A stretch of 64,000 bases of DNA from JAZKAR01 sp040389065 (GTDB taxonomy: Bacteria > Pseudomonadota > Gammaproteobacteria > Burkholderiales > Casimicrobiaceae). The notes beneath the pieces are model-generated. The model had not been told where the DNA came from. It did not search any database and saw nothing but the letters and a program-made list of their open reading frames with translations. Where the stretch lies: the NCBI GenBank assembly GCA_040389065.1, contig JAZKAR010000018.1, positions 1-64,000 on the forward strand. The letters are read 5' to 3'. Below, one piece after another: positions 45,608 through 55,265 of this stretch; position 1 is the first letter of the stretch, and each line of letters starts with the position of its first letter. The position numbers and the translations under genes were made by a program.

Positions 45608-46756
45608 CTACACACTCATTACAAACGATTGCAAATTTTTCTTTAGTAACTTAACCGTATGATCAATATCAGATTCAGTAGTAAAACGCCCTACGCTAAA
45701 TCTGATAGCACTATAGGCTAATTGATCAGAACAGCCCAAAGCCCGCAACACATATGAAGGCTCTGAACTCGCCGACGTACATGCAGAACTGCTTGAAACA
45801 GCAATATCTTTTAATGCCATCATTAAAGATGCACTTTCAATCTCATTGAAACTAACATTTAGATTATGCGGAACGCGCTTATCAAAGCTTCCATTCAAAG
45901 AAATAGCTTTAATACTTTGCAATCCATTCCATAATCTATCTCGTAAATATCGAATTCGTTGATTTTCAATATTCATTTCTTCACGAGCAATACGAAAAGC
46001 CTCCCCCATACCAACGATTTGATGGGTTGGCAATGTTCCCGAGCGCATTCCGCGCTCATGACCGCCGCCATGCATTTGAGCCTCTAAACGTACCCTAGGC
46101 TTACGCCGCACGTAAAGCGCCCCTATACCTTTAGGGCCATATACTTTATGTGCAGACATAGACATTAAATCAATATTCATTGTCATTACATCGATGTCTA
46201 CTTTACCGCATGCCTGAGCTGAATCAACATGCAATAAGACTCCTTTGCTTCGACACAATGCCCCTATGGCAGGAATATCTTGAATTACCCCAATTTCATT
46301 GTTCACAAACATAATCGATACAAGCAAGGTATCAGGTCTGATGATCGAAATCAGTTCATTTATATCAATTAAACCATCTGCCTTAGGTGTTAAATAACTG
46401 ACTTCAAAACCCTCATGCTCAAGCTCAGATAAAGTATCTAGAGTCGCCTTATGTTCAGTCTTTACTGAAATTAAATGCTTGCCTTTTTCTTTGTAAAAAT
46501 GTGCCGCTCCTTTTAGTGCCAAATTAATAGATTCTGTGGCTCCTGATGTCCACACTATTTCCTTAGCATCTGCGTTAATTAAAGCTGCCACATTTTTACG
46601 TGCCTCCTCAACAGCTTCCTCTGACTCCCAGCCATATGCGTGGGAACGACTCGCTGGATTCCCGAATTGTTCCGTTAAATAGGGAATCATCATTTCTGCT
46701 ACCTTTGGATCAACCGGAGTTGTAGCAGAATAGTCAAGATAAATAGGGCGACTCAT
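45608..46756 (-). CDS. Second IscS-like cysteine desulfurase, C-terminally short
   Basis: 382 residues, about 85 percent like the neighbour by eye. The Lys site (SAHKVYGPKG) and loop (SSSSACTSASSEPSYVLRALG) are kept; one Gly in the loop is Ser. The protein ends after LLKKNLQSFVMSV, lacking the last 20 or so residues, including LSPLWEMY, that contact IscU in IscS. Inference: it arose by tandem duplication and may serve other acceptors or be decaying. It begins 10 bp after the NifS-like gene, so it is in the operon. Confidence 0.9.
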   Translation of the reverse strand: MSRPIYLDYSATTPVDPKVAEMMIPYLTEQFGNPASRSHAYGWESEEAVEEARKNVAALINADAKEIVWTSGATESINLALKGAAHFYKEKGKHLISVKTEHKATLDTLSELEHEGFEVSYLTPKADGLIDINELISIIRPDTLLVSIMFVNNEIGVIQDIPAIGALCRSKGVLLHVDSAQACGKVDIDVMTMNIDLMSMSAHKVYGPKGIGALYVRRKPRVRLEAQMHGGGHERGMRSGTLPTHQIVGMGEAFRIAREEMNIENQRIRYLRDRLWNGLQSIKAISLNGSFDKRVPHNLNVSFNEIESASLMMALKDIAVSSSSACTSASSEPSYVLRALGCSDQLAYSAIRFSVGRFTTESDIDHTVKLLKKNLQSFVMSV

Positions 46757-46765
46757 AAACGTCCT

Positions 46766-47914
46766 TCATACTAAATACATCGCAGGCATTTTCGAAAATT
46801 TCGTTAAGCCCTGCTTAATTAAAACTAATAATGCTTCTACTGCGTCAACCGTTGTTGCCCATCCTAAACTAATACGAACTGCTGTTTCTGCACGTTCTCG
46901 CTGATACCCCATCGCCTGCAATACTGAAGAAGCATTTACTGATTTATGAGTAGAACACGCTGACCCACTGGAAACCGCAAACTCTCCTTCATCGAGGAAA
47001 ATAACCCAACTATCCCCATGTATTCCATCAAAACCAAAGTATGTTGTGTTCGCCACTCGCTCAGTATTTTCTGCAAACACCATTGCCCCTAGGCTTTTTA
47101 GCTCATGCTCTAATTTATCGCGCAACGGTTTTACATGATGTACCCATGCCTCACGCTGCATTTCTGCCCGCTCAACCGCTTCTGCAAACCCTACAATTAA
47201 AGGCACAGGCTCTGTTCCTGATCGACGACCACGCTCATGACCTCCTCCTATTATTTGCGGAGCAATATCCAAGCGTTTACTAACGACTAAAGCCCCTATC
47301 CCTTTGGGTCCGTAGCATTTATGTGCTGATAACGTTAATGCATCAACACCCAAAGCTTCAAAATCAACAGGAATTTTACCAATTGCTTGTGTTGCGTCGG
47401 TATGTAAGCACGTTCCGCTATTTTCCAATCGCTCAGCTAATTTTTTGATATCAAAAATAACGCCTGTCTCATTATTCACTAACATTGCTGAAACAATGCT
47501 ATCTTTCATGAGGGTTTTGTCAATTTGCCATGCATCCAAATCAAGAGTGCCATCCTGTTGCCCTGGTATCACTTTAAATTGCCATTCTTTGCGCGCTAAT
47601 GTTTTTGCTGGCTCCATAATAGAAGGGTGTTCATAAGCGCCCACCCATATACTTTTAGCCATGCGCCCATAAGACGCACCATACAGAAATAAATTATTGG
47701 CTTCTGTTCCACCACTAGTAAAAATAATCTGTACAGGCTCTACTCGTAACACGTTGGCAATACGCTCACGCGCAGACTCCACTGCATCGCGCTGCTGCAT
47801 TCCCAAACGATGCCGGCTTGATGCGTTAGCATAATAATATTGGTAGTAAGGAAGCATAGCTTCCCAAACATTTGGGTCAAGAGGAGTTGTTGCGTTATGA
47901 TCCATGTAATGCAT
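46766..47914 (-). CDS. NifS-like cysteine desulfurase
   Basis: 382 residues of the same PLP family but clearly distinct from the two IscS copies: MDHNATTPLDPNVWEAM, FTSGGTEANNLFL, LSAHKCYGPKG with the PLP Lys, and a loop SSGSACSTHKSVNASSVLQAMG. It lies between iscR and the iscS copies. Genes like this sit beside iscR in several Proteobacteria. The acceptor is unknown; a persulfide donor role is inferred. Only 12 bp separate it from iscR. Confidence 0.9.
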   Translation of the reverse strand: MHYMDHNATTPLDPNVWEAMLPYYQYYYANASSRHRLGMQQRDAVESARERIANVLRVEPVQIIFTSGGTEANNLFLYGASYGRMAKSIWVGAYEHPSIMEPAKTLARKEWQFKVIPGQQDGTLDLDAWQIDKTLMKDSIVSAMLVNNETGVIFDIKKLAERLENSGTCLHTDATQAIGKIPVDFEALGVDALTLSAHKCYGPKGIGALVVSKRLDIAPQIIGGGHERGRRSGTEPVPLIVGFAEAVERAEMQREAWVHHVKPLRDKLEHELKSLGAMVFAENTERVANTTYFGFDGIHGDSWVIFLDEGEFAVSSGSACSTHKSVNASSVLQAMGYQRERAETAVRISLGWATTVDAVEALLVLIKQGLTKFSKMPAMYLV

Positions 47915-47926
47915 GAGGTTCCCTAA

Positions 47927-48403
47927 TTATGAAGATACTAAGGGATGCATTTTATGTGTGGTCTGCATAGAAATAGAGGAAGCTTGTTTTTCAGTTGAAA
48001 AGGCTTTAGTCACCAATTGCGCTAAATTAATACTTTCAAGATAACTAATGATATGGCGGTTTAAACCTTCCCATAAATCATGGGTTAAACATGGATTTTG
48101 ATGACCTTTACAGTCACGCTTTCCTTCACACTGGGTAGCATCTATTGGCTCATCTACCGCAAAAATAATGTCGGCCACAGAAATTTTTTCTGACTGTCGC
48201 GCTAAAATATATCCGCCACCCGGCCCTCTTACACTTTCTACCAAGCCCCCACGTCGCAATTTAGCAAACAATTGCTCTAAATAGGAAAGAGAAATTTCTT
48301 GGCGCTGGCTGATCTCAGCAAGACTAACAGGAAGTTCGCTTGCATTCAGGGCCAGATCTAGCATAGCGGCCACTGCAAAACGACCCTTGGTTGTTAATCT
48401 CAT
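47927..48403 (-). CDS. iscR: Fe-S cluster regulator IscR
   Basis: 158 residues of the Rrf2 family. The winged-helix DNA-binding domain covers aa 1-70 (RLTTKGRFAVAAMLDLAL, LSYLEQLFAKLRRGGLV, GPGGGY). Cluster ligands are in QCEGKRDCKGHQNPCLTHDLW, three Cys plus the usual His. Holo-IscR represses the isc operon. A matching site overlaps the promoter just upstream, supporting autoregulation. Confidence 0.96.
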   Translation of the reverse strand: MRLTTKGRFAVAAMLDLALNASELPVSLAEISQRQEISLSYLEQLFAKLRRGGLVESVRGPGGGYILARQSEKISVADIIFAVDEPIDATQCEGKRDCKGHQNPCLTHDLWEGLNRHIISYLESINLAQLVTKAFSTEKQASSISMQTTHKMHPLVSS

Positions 48404-48438
48404 AATAGCTACACAATATAAGGCTGGCGATAGCTAGA

Positions 48439-48471
48439 ATATATATTCTCCTACTAAAAAAGTCAACTATA
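48439..48471 (-). promoter_or_regulatory. isc operon promoter with IscR type 1 site
   Basis: On the minus strand: -35 TTGACT, a 17-bp spacer and -10 TATATT. ATAGTTGACTTTTTTAGTAGG covers the -35 and matches most positions of the IscR type 1 consensus ATASYYGACTRWWWYAGTC. It begins 36 bp before the iscR start. Holo-IscR should block RNA polymerase here. Confidence 0.8.
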
Positions 48472-48567
48472 GGAGACCCCTCGCTAAAAGAGAGGCTTAT
48501 CTAACACGACCGCTTAACATAGCTATACAAGAAGTAAATAACAGTCAGCTTAAACTGTAGAGCGCTT

Positions 48568-48921
48568 TTAGAAGAAGAGTGTATGCGTTCTCATATAGTA
48601 GTCCCCTAGAAAATAAATCATATTTGCTAGAATATGAACTATCACACACCCTCTCATCGATAATCCACGATCTCGGCACCACCCCAGTACCAAAGAAGGA
48701 AAAAAAACAAAACATGCTGTGCTTATTCCACGCGTCATACAATGTGCAATAGAAAAGCTAAATGATGTAGCAATATTGGCAATAGTAAAACCATAACGCG
48801 TGGTTAGTGTACTAGCCTTATTACGTTGCGTTAAATAGGATTGCATTCCTCCACGAAACACCCACTCCTCTAAAAGAGGATACACAGTTAATGCTAAAAT
48901 ATAATCACAAAGAGTCCACAT
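48568..48921 (-). CDS. CPBP-family glutamic intramembrane protease (MrtJ-like)
   Basis: 117 residues, short for the CPBP family. Motif 1 is PLLEEWVFRGG (the EExxxR motif), motif 2 is FSFSIAH, and motif 3 HILANMIYF, giving the full Glu/His catalytic set in three or four helices. An in-frame stop just upstream fixes the start at 48921. The serine protease 367 bp upstream ends with a JDVT-CTERM-like tail, and CPBP proteases of the MrtJ type are the predicted processing enzymes for that tail. Inference: a dedicated sorting protease with one substrate in the neighbourhood. Confidence 0.75.
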   Translation of the reverse strand: MWTLCDYILALTVYPLLEEWVFRGGMQSYLTQRNKASTLTTRYGFTIANIATSFSFSIAHCMTRGISTACFVFFPSLVLGWCRDRGLSMRGCVIVHILANMIYFLGDYYMRTHTLFF

Positions 48922-49288
48922 TTTTGCGCTCCAGCCCCATTACCAATAGCGACTATTGCTTATTGCAAAAATCTGCGGAATGCTGTAACCTGGCAGATAT
49001 ACGATTGCCACTTATTGAATTTAAATAATTTAACAGCAGAATTGGCAGGTATAGCAGTACGTTGATTTTCCGTAGAAAATAGCGATTGGTGTCTTAACGT
49101 TATTGTATTTATTAGTTAGAACGTGCCATCATTTTTAGCTATTACTTACTATTAGTAAGAATTACTGCCCATTATTTTCATATGCTTGAAGCGTAACAAC
49201 CCCTCAAAGCATTCGTTAATCTAGCCTAACCGATGACTTTTCCTCTAATATTTTTTTAAGGATAAGTTCAAAAACTTAAAAAAATTTA
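48922..49288. other. Intergenic region between S8 protease and CPBP protease, 367 bp
   Basis: AT-rich, no coding frame, and no strong hairpin. The CPBP protease could share the S8 transcript or have its own promoter here. Confidence 0.4.
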
Positions 49289-51037
49289 TTAAACCTCTGT
49301 TTCCTTATTCCTTTTCTGCTTTCGTCGTATATGCAAAGCTACTAATAATAAAACTGGAAGCACGAGTGTATGATCACTTCCCTTACCTAATGTGCACCCC
49401 CCGCCGCCAGATGAAGAACTACTTTGAACTGTTACGTCAGTTGTTACTTCTTGCCCTCGATTGGCAATAATAGTTTGTGCTGAAATAAGTGCAGCCTCAG
49501 CATCTAACAATCCAGCTCCACAGCGTCCTGCTACCTGACACGTTGTATCTTCAGCAAGAAAAGGTCTAGCTGAAGTTTTTAATGCTCTTTTTATTTCGGC
49601 AACAGTAATATCTGGATAAGACTTCCTCAATAGTGCTATGGCAGATAAGACATGCGGCACAGCTTGGCTAGTACCAATTTCATAGGCGTAGGTTGGGCTA
49701 CCCAATGCGTAAGTTCCTGTATTCCAACTACTTAAAATCCATCCTGTTGTATCTGTACGATTATTTGGATTTTCAAAATCTCCACCTGGCGCACTGATTG
49801 CAACTACACTGCCTATATTGGCGTAAGAGGCATGAAGCCCTAACCGAGAATGCGCTGTGACAGCAATTACATTCTGACAATTGGTAGGAGTAACAGCACG
49901 TACATCGGTATTTACACCTTCATTACCTGCCGCCACCACTATTACCGCCCCTGCTGTTGTTGCATCATTAATAGCCTCTTGTTCGGCATGAGAACAAGAA
50001 CCATAAGATCCCAAACTTAATCCTATAATTTTTGAGGGGTGTGGATTCATGCTGGCTCCAGAAACAGGCAAACCCACTGCCCAGCGAATAGCATTAGCAA
50101 TATCACTTACCTGAGCACCACATTTACCGATGACTCGCACAGGCAAAACACGTGCGCCATAGGATGCTCCTACCAAGCCGACGGTATTAGGCATTGCCGC
50201 CACAATTCCTGAAAGATGTGTACCATGCCAGCTATTTGCCTCAACTGTGCAATCTTTAAAAACATCATACTGAACATCTGTTGTCTTGACGCCATCACCT
50301 AAATCATAAGCATTATTAATAGGGCTTTGCGTTGAAACATTATCTGCAGTAGAAGCATTACAGGTTCCAGCCAATCTGCAGTCAGAAATAAATGTATAGC
50401 CTGTACTTACCCATATACCTGAAGCGCTTGAAAGAGTTCCTAAATCAGGATGGTCAGTTGCTCCTGTATCTAAAACAGCAATAATTTGATCTTCTCCCGT
50501 ATTGGTTGCCCAGGCGCTTCCAAAACGTGCTCCACCTGCATCGGCATTATCTAAATTCCATAAGGAAGATACATAGTGATCTTGTATTCCTGTTAAAGAT
50601 TGAATTTTTAATGTATGCGTTTTATCTTCTTGTGCAGAAACTACAGAGGCTACCCTTAATGATTTAATAGGATAACGCCGCTCATTTTCTTCTATAGACT
50701 CTACGCGCGCATCTTCACGCAAACGCTGCAACGCTTCATCATCGAGGCCTTCTACAATATGACTGGTCTTCGTTAATGAGTGTGTAAATTTCATTGCGGG
50801 CGCAACATCTATGCCTATCTGCTCAACTTGATTACGACCTCGGCGCTCAGTGGCACTTATACTTTCAATATGTGCCCTATCTTGATTCTGGGCAGCCTCT
50901 TTAAGATGAATAATCCAATTCTTAGGTGGAGACGCATGTACGATCATAGGCAGACTTATACTTATCCCTAGGATAAGATTAAATAGAGGAATGAATTTCA
51001 GCCACCCATGTAAACTACCATTAACGTTATCCTGCAC
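49289..51037 (-). CDS. Secreted S8 (subtilisin-like) serine protease with JDVT-CTERM-like tail
   Basis: 582 residues. A signal peptide (about aa 12-35) is followed by an I9-like propeptide (aa 40-120), then the subtilase domain: VLDTGATDHPDL (D190), HGTHLSGIVA (H271), oxyanion Asn in AAGNEG (N372), and GTSQAVPHV (S457). The last 44 residues are Ser-rich, GGGGC, a hydrophobic segment (HTLVLPVLLLVALHI) and a basic end (RRKQKRNK), the layout of JDVT-CTERM sorting tails. The upstream response-regulator gene overlaps its start by 11 bp. It is probably exported and then processed or anchored. Confidence 0.9.
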   Translation of the reverse strand: MQDNVNGSLHGWLKFIPLFNLILGISISLPMIVHASPPKNWIIHLKEAAQNQDRAHIESISATERRGRNQVEQIGIDVAPAMKFTHSLTKTSHIVEGLDDEALQRLREDARVESIEENERRYPIKSLRVASVVSAQEDKTHTLKIQSLTGIQDHYVSSLWNLDNADAGGARFGSAWATNTGEDQIIAVLDTGATDHPDLGTLSSASGIWVSTGYTFISDCRLAGTCNASTADNVSTQSPINNAYDLGDGVKTTDVQYDVFKDCTVEANSWHGTHLSGIVAAMPNTVGLVGASYGARVLPVRVIGKCGAQVSDIANAIRWAVGLPVSGASMNPHPSKIIGLSLGSYGSCSHAEQEAINDATTAGAVIVVAAGNEGVNTDVRAVTPTNCQNVIAVTAHSRLGLHASYANIGSVVAISAPGGDFENPNNRTDTTGWILSSWNTGTYALGSPTYAYEIGTSQAVPHVLSAIALLRKSYPDITVAEIKRALKTSARPFLAEDTTCQVAGRCGAGLLDAEAALISAQTIIANRGQEVTTDVTVQSSSSSGGGGCTLGKGSDHTLVLPVLLLVALHIRRKQKRNKETEV

Positions 51038-52691
51038 GTCGGCCTCCTTGCTGTGCCAAACCTCGGTATTGGAGTTCCAATTTCATCAGCTCGGAGTGAT
51101 CAGGTGATTGATCACGTACACGCCCCAGGCAACTCTCACCAACTTCCAATAAATAATTGTTTTTGCCTGCCTGAGGATTATGTTTTACCCATAATAAAAT
51201 TGAACGAGCTGCATTTAAGTTTAAAACTCTATTCGCAGGAAAACGCTCTAAGGTAGTTAATAATGTTTCGATAGCCTCCATATAAAGGCCTTGCTTAACC
51301 TTTTGAACAGCAAGATTATTTTGTGCAATAATCTCTTGTGTCGACTCGTTAATTAACGCTTGAGCAGTATCAACTTGCCCTACCGAAGCAAATGCAGTTT
51401 CGACAGCGTTGATAACTTTAGAATTATCATGATGATTTTGTAATAATGTTTGCGCTACGCTTTGTGCTAGTGCCTGATCATTTTGCTCTAACGCTGCATT
51501 CAATAAATCAATAGAAAGCTCTACGGGCGGAACTTCCATTTCGGGAAATGCACGGCTCGCATTCTGCAAACAATCTGCTGCGATATCAAAATCACCTTGC
51601 TGCATCGCTAAACGAGCATTCATTACACTTTCGCAAACCTGCAATTCTGCTGTGGCAGGCAACATACGGGTTCCCTCTTGAATTACCGCGCGTGCAGCCT
51701 CTAGGTTTCCTTGCGACCAATGAACTTTTGAAAGACGCATAAAATCGCCAGTTTCTAAACAACCCGTTTCACTGCCTACCTCCAATACTCTCGATAACGC
51801 TTTTTCAGCTGTATCCCAATCTTGATTCTCAAACGCTAATCGTCCTAGTGAGCGTTGTCGCTTGAGTGCACGAGGAGAGCGAAGTGCAGCCCGCTCAAGA
51901 ATACGTTGTGCGCCTTGTACATCATTTAATGATTGTTGAACTTTTGCCATCCAATCATAGGCTTCAATATACGCAATATGTTCTGTAATTAATTGATTTA
52001 AAATATCAGAAGCTTTTTTAAAATTTTGCATCTGATATAAAGCTTTGGCCCATCCAAGTTTTACCCAAGGCCATGTACGCTCCGTTTTCAGATCAGAATA
52101 AAAGCGCTCTGCATCTTCATACCGCCCGGTTAACATTAAAATGTCGCCTTTAATTTTCAACGCTTCATGTTGATAGGCTGGTAATAATGCGACTACTTGA
52201 TCACATGCATTGAGCGCTTGTTCATACGATTGTTTTTGCATAGCACCATAAATGGTAGCCAAACATTTTTTTCTATATAAAACTCTATCTAAGCGCCCAT
52301 GCAATATTTGCAGCGAAAAAGGGCGAACAATATAATCGTCTGGCGTAAACTCCATTGCACTCATAACGCGATCATAACGTTGCTCAGTTGTTACCAAAAT
52401 AAGTGCTGTAATTGAGGGTATCAGGTTACTGTTTCTTAATTTTTCTAATAATGCGATGCCCCCTTGCCCATACTGCAAGTCATATTCCAGTAAGATCAAA
52501 TCAAACTCATTTGCTTTCAGTTGGCTAATCGCTTCACTTGGCCCATGCGCCCATGAAACTTTTTCAATTCCTAATGTATTAAGATGTGGAAACCAAAAAC
52601 CACGTGCCTGCGGAGAATCATCCACAACTAAGACATTTAAGTTAGGATAGTCAACAATAATTGGTGAACTCTCGCGCACACTAGGGTTCAT
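51027..52691 (-). CDS. Response regulator with TPR-like repeats
   Basis: 554 residues from the start at 52691; the frame is open to 52772 but lacks a matching domain there, and AAGGAT lies upstream of the shorter start. An N-terminal receiver domain (LVVDDSPQARG, with the expected Asp replaced by Glu in DLILLEYDLQYGQGG) precedes helical TPR-like repeats over about aa 150-540. There is no DNA-binding output domain. The Glu replacement suggests phosphorylation-independent signalling, known in related receiver-TPR proteins. It overlaps the S8 protease gene by 11 bp, so the two are likely co-translated. Confidence 0.8.
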   Translation of the reverse strand: MNPSVRESSPIIVDYPNLNVLVVDDSPQARGFWFPHLNTLGIEKVSWAHGPSEAISQLKANEFDLILLEYDLQYGQGGIALLEKLRNSNLIPSITALILVTTEQRYDRVMSAMEFTPDDYIVRPFSLQILHGRLDRVLYRKKCLATIYGAMQKQSYEQALNACDQVVALLPAYQHEALKIKGDILMLTGRYEDAERFYSDLKTERTWPWVKLGWAKALYQMQNFKKASDILNQLITEHIAYIEAYDWMAKVQQSLNDVQGAQRILERAALRSPRALKRQRSLGRLAFENQDWDTAEKALSRVLEVGSETGCLETGDFMRLSKVHWSQGNLEAARAVIQEGTRMLPATAELQVCESVMNARLAMQQGDFDIAADCLQNASRAFPEMEVPPVELSIDLLNAALEQNDQALAQSVAQTLLQNHHDNSKVINAVETAFASVGQVDTAQALINESTQEIIAQNNLAVQKVKQGLYMEAIETLLTTLERFPANRVLNLNAARSILLWVKHNPQAGKNNYLLEVGESCLGRVRDQSPDHSELMKLELQYRGLAQQGGRRAG

Positions 52692-52853
52692 GATGGCAGT
52701 ATCCTTAATAGCGAAAATCAGACCAAAATCGGAACATAGTAGATGAACCTCCCCAAAAACAAATCGTTGCAAATTAATGGAAAGCTTATTCTGGTATTTC
52801 GGCGGTTTTGAACCACTTATTCAATGCTTATGATTCCACAAAGATACCTATTT

Positions 52854-53582
52854 ATGACTTCTTCTACTGTCCGCCTATATTTGAGTACTTCTTACCCATG
52901 CAATTATTTGCCTTACCGTACCGCTCGCTCTCAAATTCTTACCAACCCCAGCCCCGTAACCAATGATTTATATTATGCTTTAATCCACCATGGATTTCGC
53001 CGGAGTGGAGATATTGTTTATCGCCCTTATTGCGGCTCTTGCAACTTATGTATTCCTATTCGTGTACCAGTACAATTTTTTAACGCTAGCCGTAGCCAAA
53101 GACGCGCATTAAAACAGCATTCTATGCTGACAACAGAATGGATACGACCAACAGATTCGCTTGAGATAGCTACCCTGTATGAGCAGTATCAAAAAACAAG
53201 ACATTTTTCAGGTGAGAATGCTAATTTTCAAGAACAACTTTCGCAGTTTTTGATTATTAGTCCTGTCGATACTTGGATGATTTTATTTCGGCTTGAAGGC
53301 AAATTAAAAGTAGTAAGTGTTGTCGATAAACTTTGTGATGGTTTATCTGCGGTATATACTTTTTTTGCTCCTGATGATACAGGCAGTGCTTATGGAACCT
53401 ATGCAGTTTTATGGCAGATTGAATATTGTAAACAACAAAACCACCCCTATCTTTACCTTGGCTACTGGATACCTGGCAGCCCAAAAATGGACTATAAACG
53501 AAACTTTCGTCCTTTTGAGATTTTGTATCAAGATAAGTGGAATAGTTTGGAAAACATAACATTATCTTCAAATAATATTTAA
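52854..53582 (+). CDS. Bacterial arginyl/leucyl-tRNA--protein transferase (Bpt/Ate)
   Basis: 242 residues from ATG 52854; ten residues before it read unlike the family. Motifs: CNYLPYRTARSQI, YRPYCGSCNLC with the conserved Cys cluster, HGFRRSGDIVYRP, and LGYWIPGSPKMDYKRNFRPFEIL. Bpt transfers leucine to N-terminal Asp or Glu, creating N-degrons. It is divergent from the response-regulator gene. A start 30 bp upstream (52824) cannot be excluded. Confidence 0.9.
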   Translation: MTSSTVRLYLSTSYPCNYLPYRTARSQILTNPSPVTNDLYYALIHHGFRRSGDIVYRPYCGSCNLCIPIRVPVQFFNASRSQRRALKQHSMLTTEWIRPTDSLEIATLYEQYQKTRHFSGENANFQEQLSQFLIISPVDTWMILFRLEGKLKVVSVVDKLCDGLSAVYTFFAPDDTGSAYGTYAVLWQIEYCKQQNHPYLYLGYWIPGSPKMDYKRNFRPFEILYQDKWNSLENITLSSNNI

Positions 53583-53946
53583 TTTCTAAAACTTTAACTT
53601 TGCTATAAATAATCAACTATGACTAACTTTCGCAAGCCCATGGATGGCATGACCAAATTTAAAAAGATTATAAACCCCGCTAATATTTAAGCCTTAGTGA
53701 TTTGTATCGTTAAACTATAGAGGCACACAATAATGCGATGTAAAAATATAGTGTTTATTATTTCCTGCATTCACACATTCAATTTATACATAACACTTCT
53801 ATTGCAGTGTGACACACTCTAAGCAAATAGTGCATACAGCAAATATTGTGGCAAAGCTTTCGGGGATTTAAGCATGAATCCTCAACCTACTCAAGGGTTT
53901 TATCCATACGTTTTGTACGAAATCGCTTGGTTAAATAAGGGAATTT
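53583..53946. other. Intergenic region upstream of rpoN, 364 bp
   Basis: AT-rich with no coding frame or clear regulatory palindrome. It must contain the promoter for rpoN-hpf-ptsN-hprK. Confidence 0.4.
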
Positions 53947-55251
53947 ATGAGCCAACAATTGCGTATTAATACTGAATTAAAACAAGGCATTAATCTTTCC
54001 ATGGCAATGCGAAGATCTTTGCAATGCCTTGCTTTGCCTCAGCACCAACTAAGATATGCCATTATGGAAGTTGCCCTTGAAAATCCTTTTCTTACCCCTA
54101 ACTCCTGGGAAAATACCTATCAATCGCCAACTGAATCTAAGCTGCCATCCCCTGAAACTGAAGAAAATTGGTGGGAAAACATTGCTATTGATACCAAGCC
54201 TTCATTATATGGGATACTTTTAGACCAATTACGCTTGATCACTATTCCAGAACATCTAGAAGCTCCATTAATGTGCTTGCTTGATGCACTCGATGAATAC
54301 GGCTTTCTTACACATCGGCTTGGCGTACTAAGCCAAACCTATACGATCGAATTAGAGCTACTTAAAGAGGCTTATAGCTGGTTTGATGAACTTGATCCAC
54401 CCGGTATTGGCACTGAAAGCTTAAGCGCATTCTGGCGCTACCAGCTAGGTGAGTGTAAAGCCTCACCGGTTGTGTATGATGCGTTAACGTTAGTTGAAAA
54501 AGGCATGCATTGGATAATGCCCTTTCAAAAACGAAAACTTATCGGCTTATTGAATAATGATAATCAAAGACTGGACAATGCTTTATCATTTATACGTAAG
54601 CTAAAGTGTCATCCTTTTGAGCCTACTTCAGCCTTGCCCCATCCGCTAGAAACATGCCCCGAATTACGTTGGATACCTAATGAAGGTGCAGGACGCGTAG
54701 AATGGATCAATACAACGATCCCATGGCATCTTGAAGCAGAATGGATGGGCACCTCTTTTGAACAGGGGCAAAAACTTACTCCCTTTCGAAAAGAAGCCGA
54801 ACAGTTTCTTGAAAGTTTACACTATAGGCAAGATACGGTTTTGCGTGTAGCACAAACCATTATTGATCATCAGCCGTATTTTGGAGAATATGGGCTAAGA
54901 GGCTTACGCCCGCTTACTCTTCAACTCATTGCTGACCATTTAGGGCTACATGTTTCAACACTTTCAAGAGCAACCCAATATAAAGCAATGATGACTCCAC
55001 ACGGAGTTATTTTACTTTCGGATTTTTTTGTATCATCTATTAAAGGAGAGGAAAGCGTTGTTTCAAGCGCTTGGGTAAAAAGTTTGTTACAAGAATGGAT
55101 TAGTATAGAAGACAGCTCGAGGCCACTGACCGACCAGCAAATTACCGACCGTTTTCATCAACAAGGTATTACGCTTTCACGTCGAACGGTTGCCAAATAC
55201 CGAGAAGTCATGCATATTCCACCTGCTTATCGTAGAAAAATATCCTCTTAA
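53947..55251 (+). CDS. rpoN: RNA polymerase sigma-54 factor
   Basis: 434 residues, shorter than the usual 470-500, with the loss in the acidic region between the activator-interacting N-terminus (aa 1-50, LKQGINLSMAMRRSLQCLALP) and the core-binding domain. The C-terminal RpoN box is SRRTVAKYREVMHIP, which recognises the -24 element. It directs transcription from -24/-12 promoters with AAA+ activators. Next genes hpf, ptsN and hprK follow at short spacing. Confidence 0.95.
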   Translation: MSQQLRINTELKQGINLSMAMRRSLQCLALPQHQLRYAIMEVALENPFLTPNSWENTYQSPTESKLPSPETEENWWENIAIDTKPSLYGILLDQLRLITIPEHLEAPLMCLLDALDEYGFLTHRLGVLSQTYTIELELLKEAYSWFDELDPPGIGTESLSAFWRYQLGECKASPVVYDALTLVEKGMHWIMPFQKRKLIGLLNNDNQRLDNALSFIRKLKCHPFEPTSALPHPLETCPELRWIPNEGAGRVEWINTTIPWHLEAEWMGTSFEQGQKLTPFRKEAEQFLESLHYRQDTVLRVAQTIIDHQPYFGEYGLRGLRPLTLQLIADHLGLHVSTLSRATQYKAMMTPHGVILLSDFFVSSIKGEESVVSSAWVKSLLQEWISIEDSSRPLTDQQITDRFHQQGITLSRRTVAKYREVMHIPPAYRRKISS

Positions 55252-55265
55252 AGAAGGAGTCAATT

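Noticed and set aside
48545..48742. Minus-strand frame of 65 codons
   Set aside because: Overlaps the CPBP protease in another phase; the protease has its three catalytic motifs.
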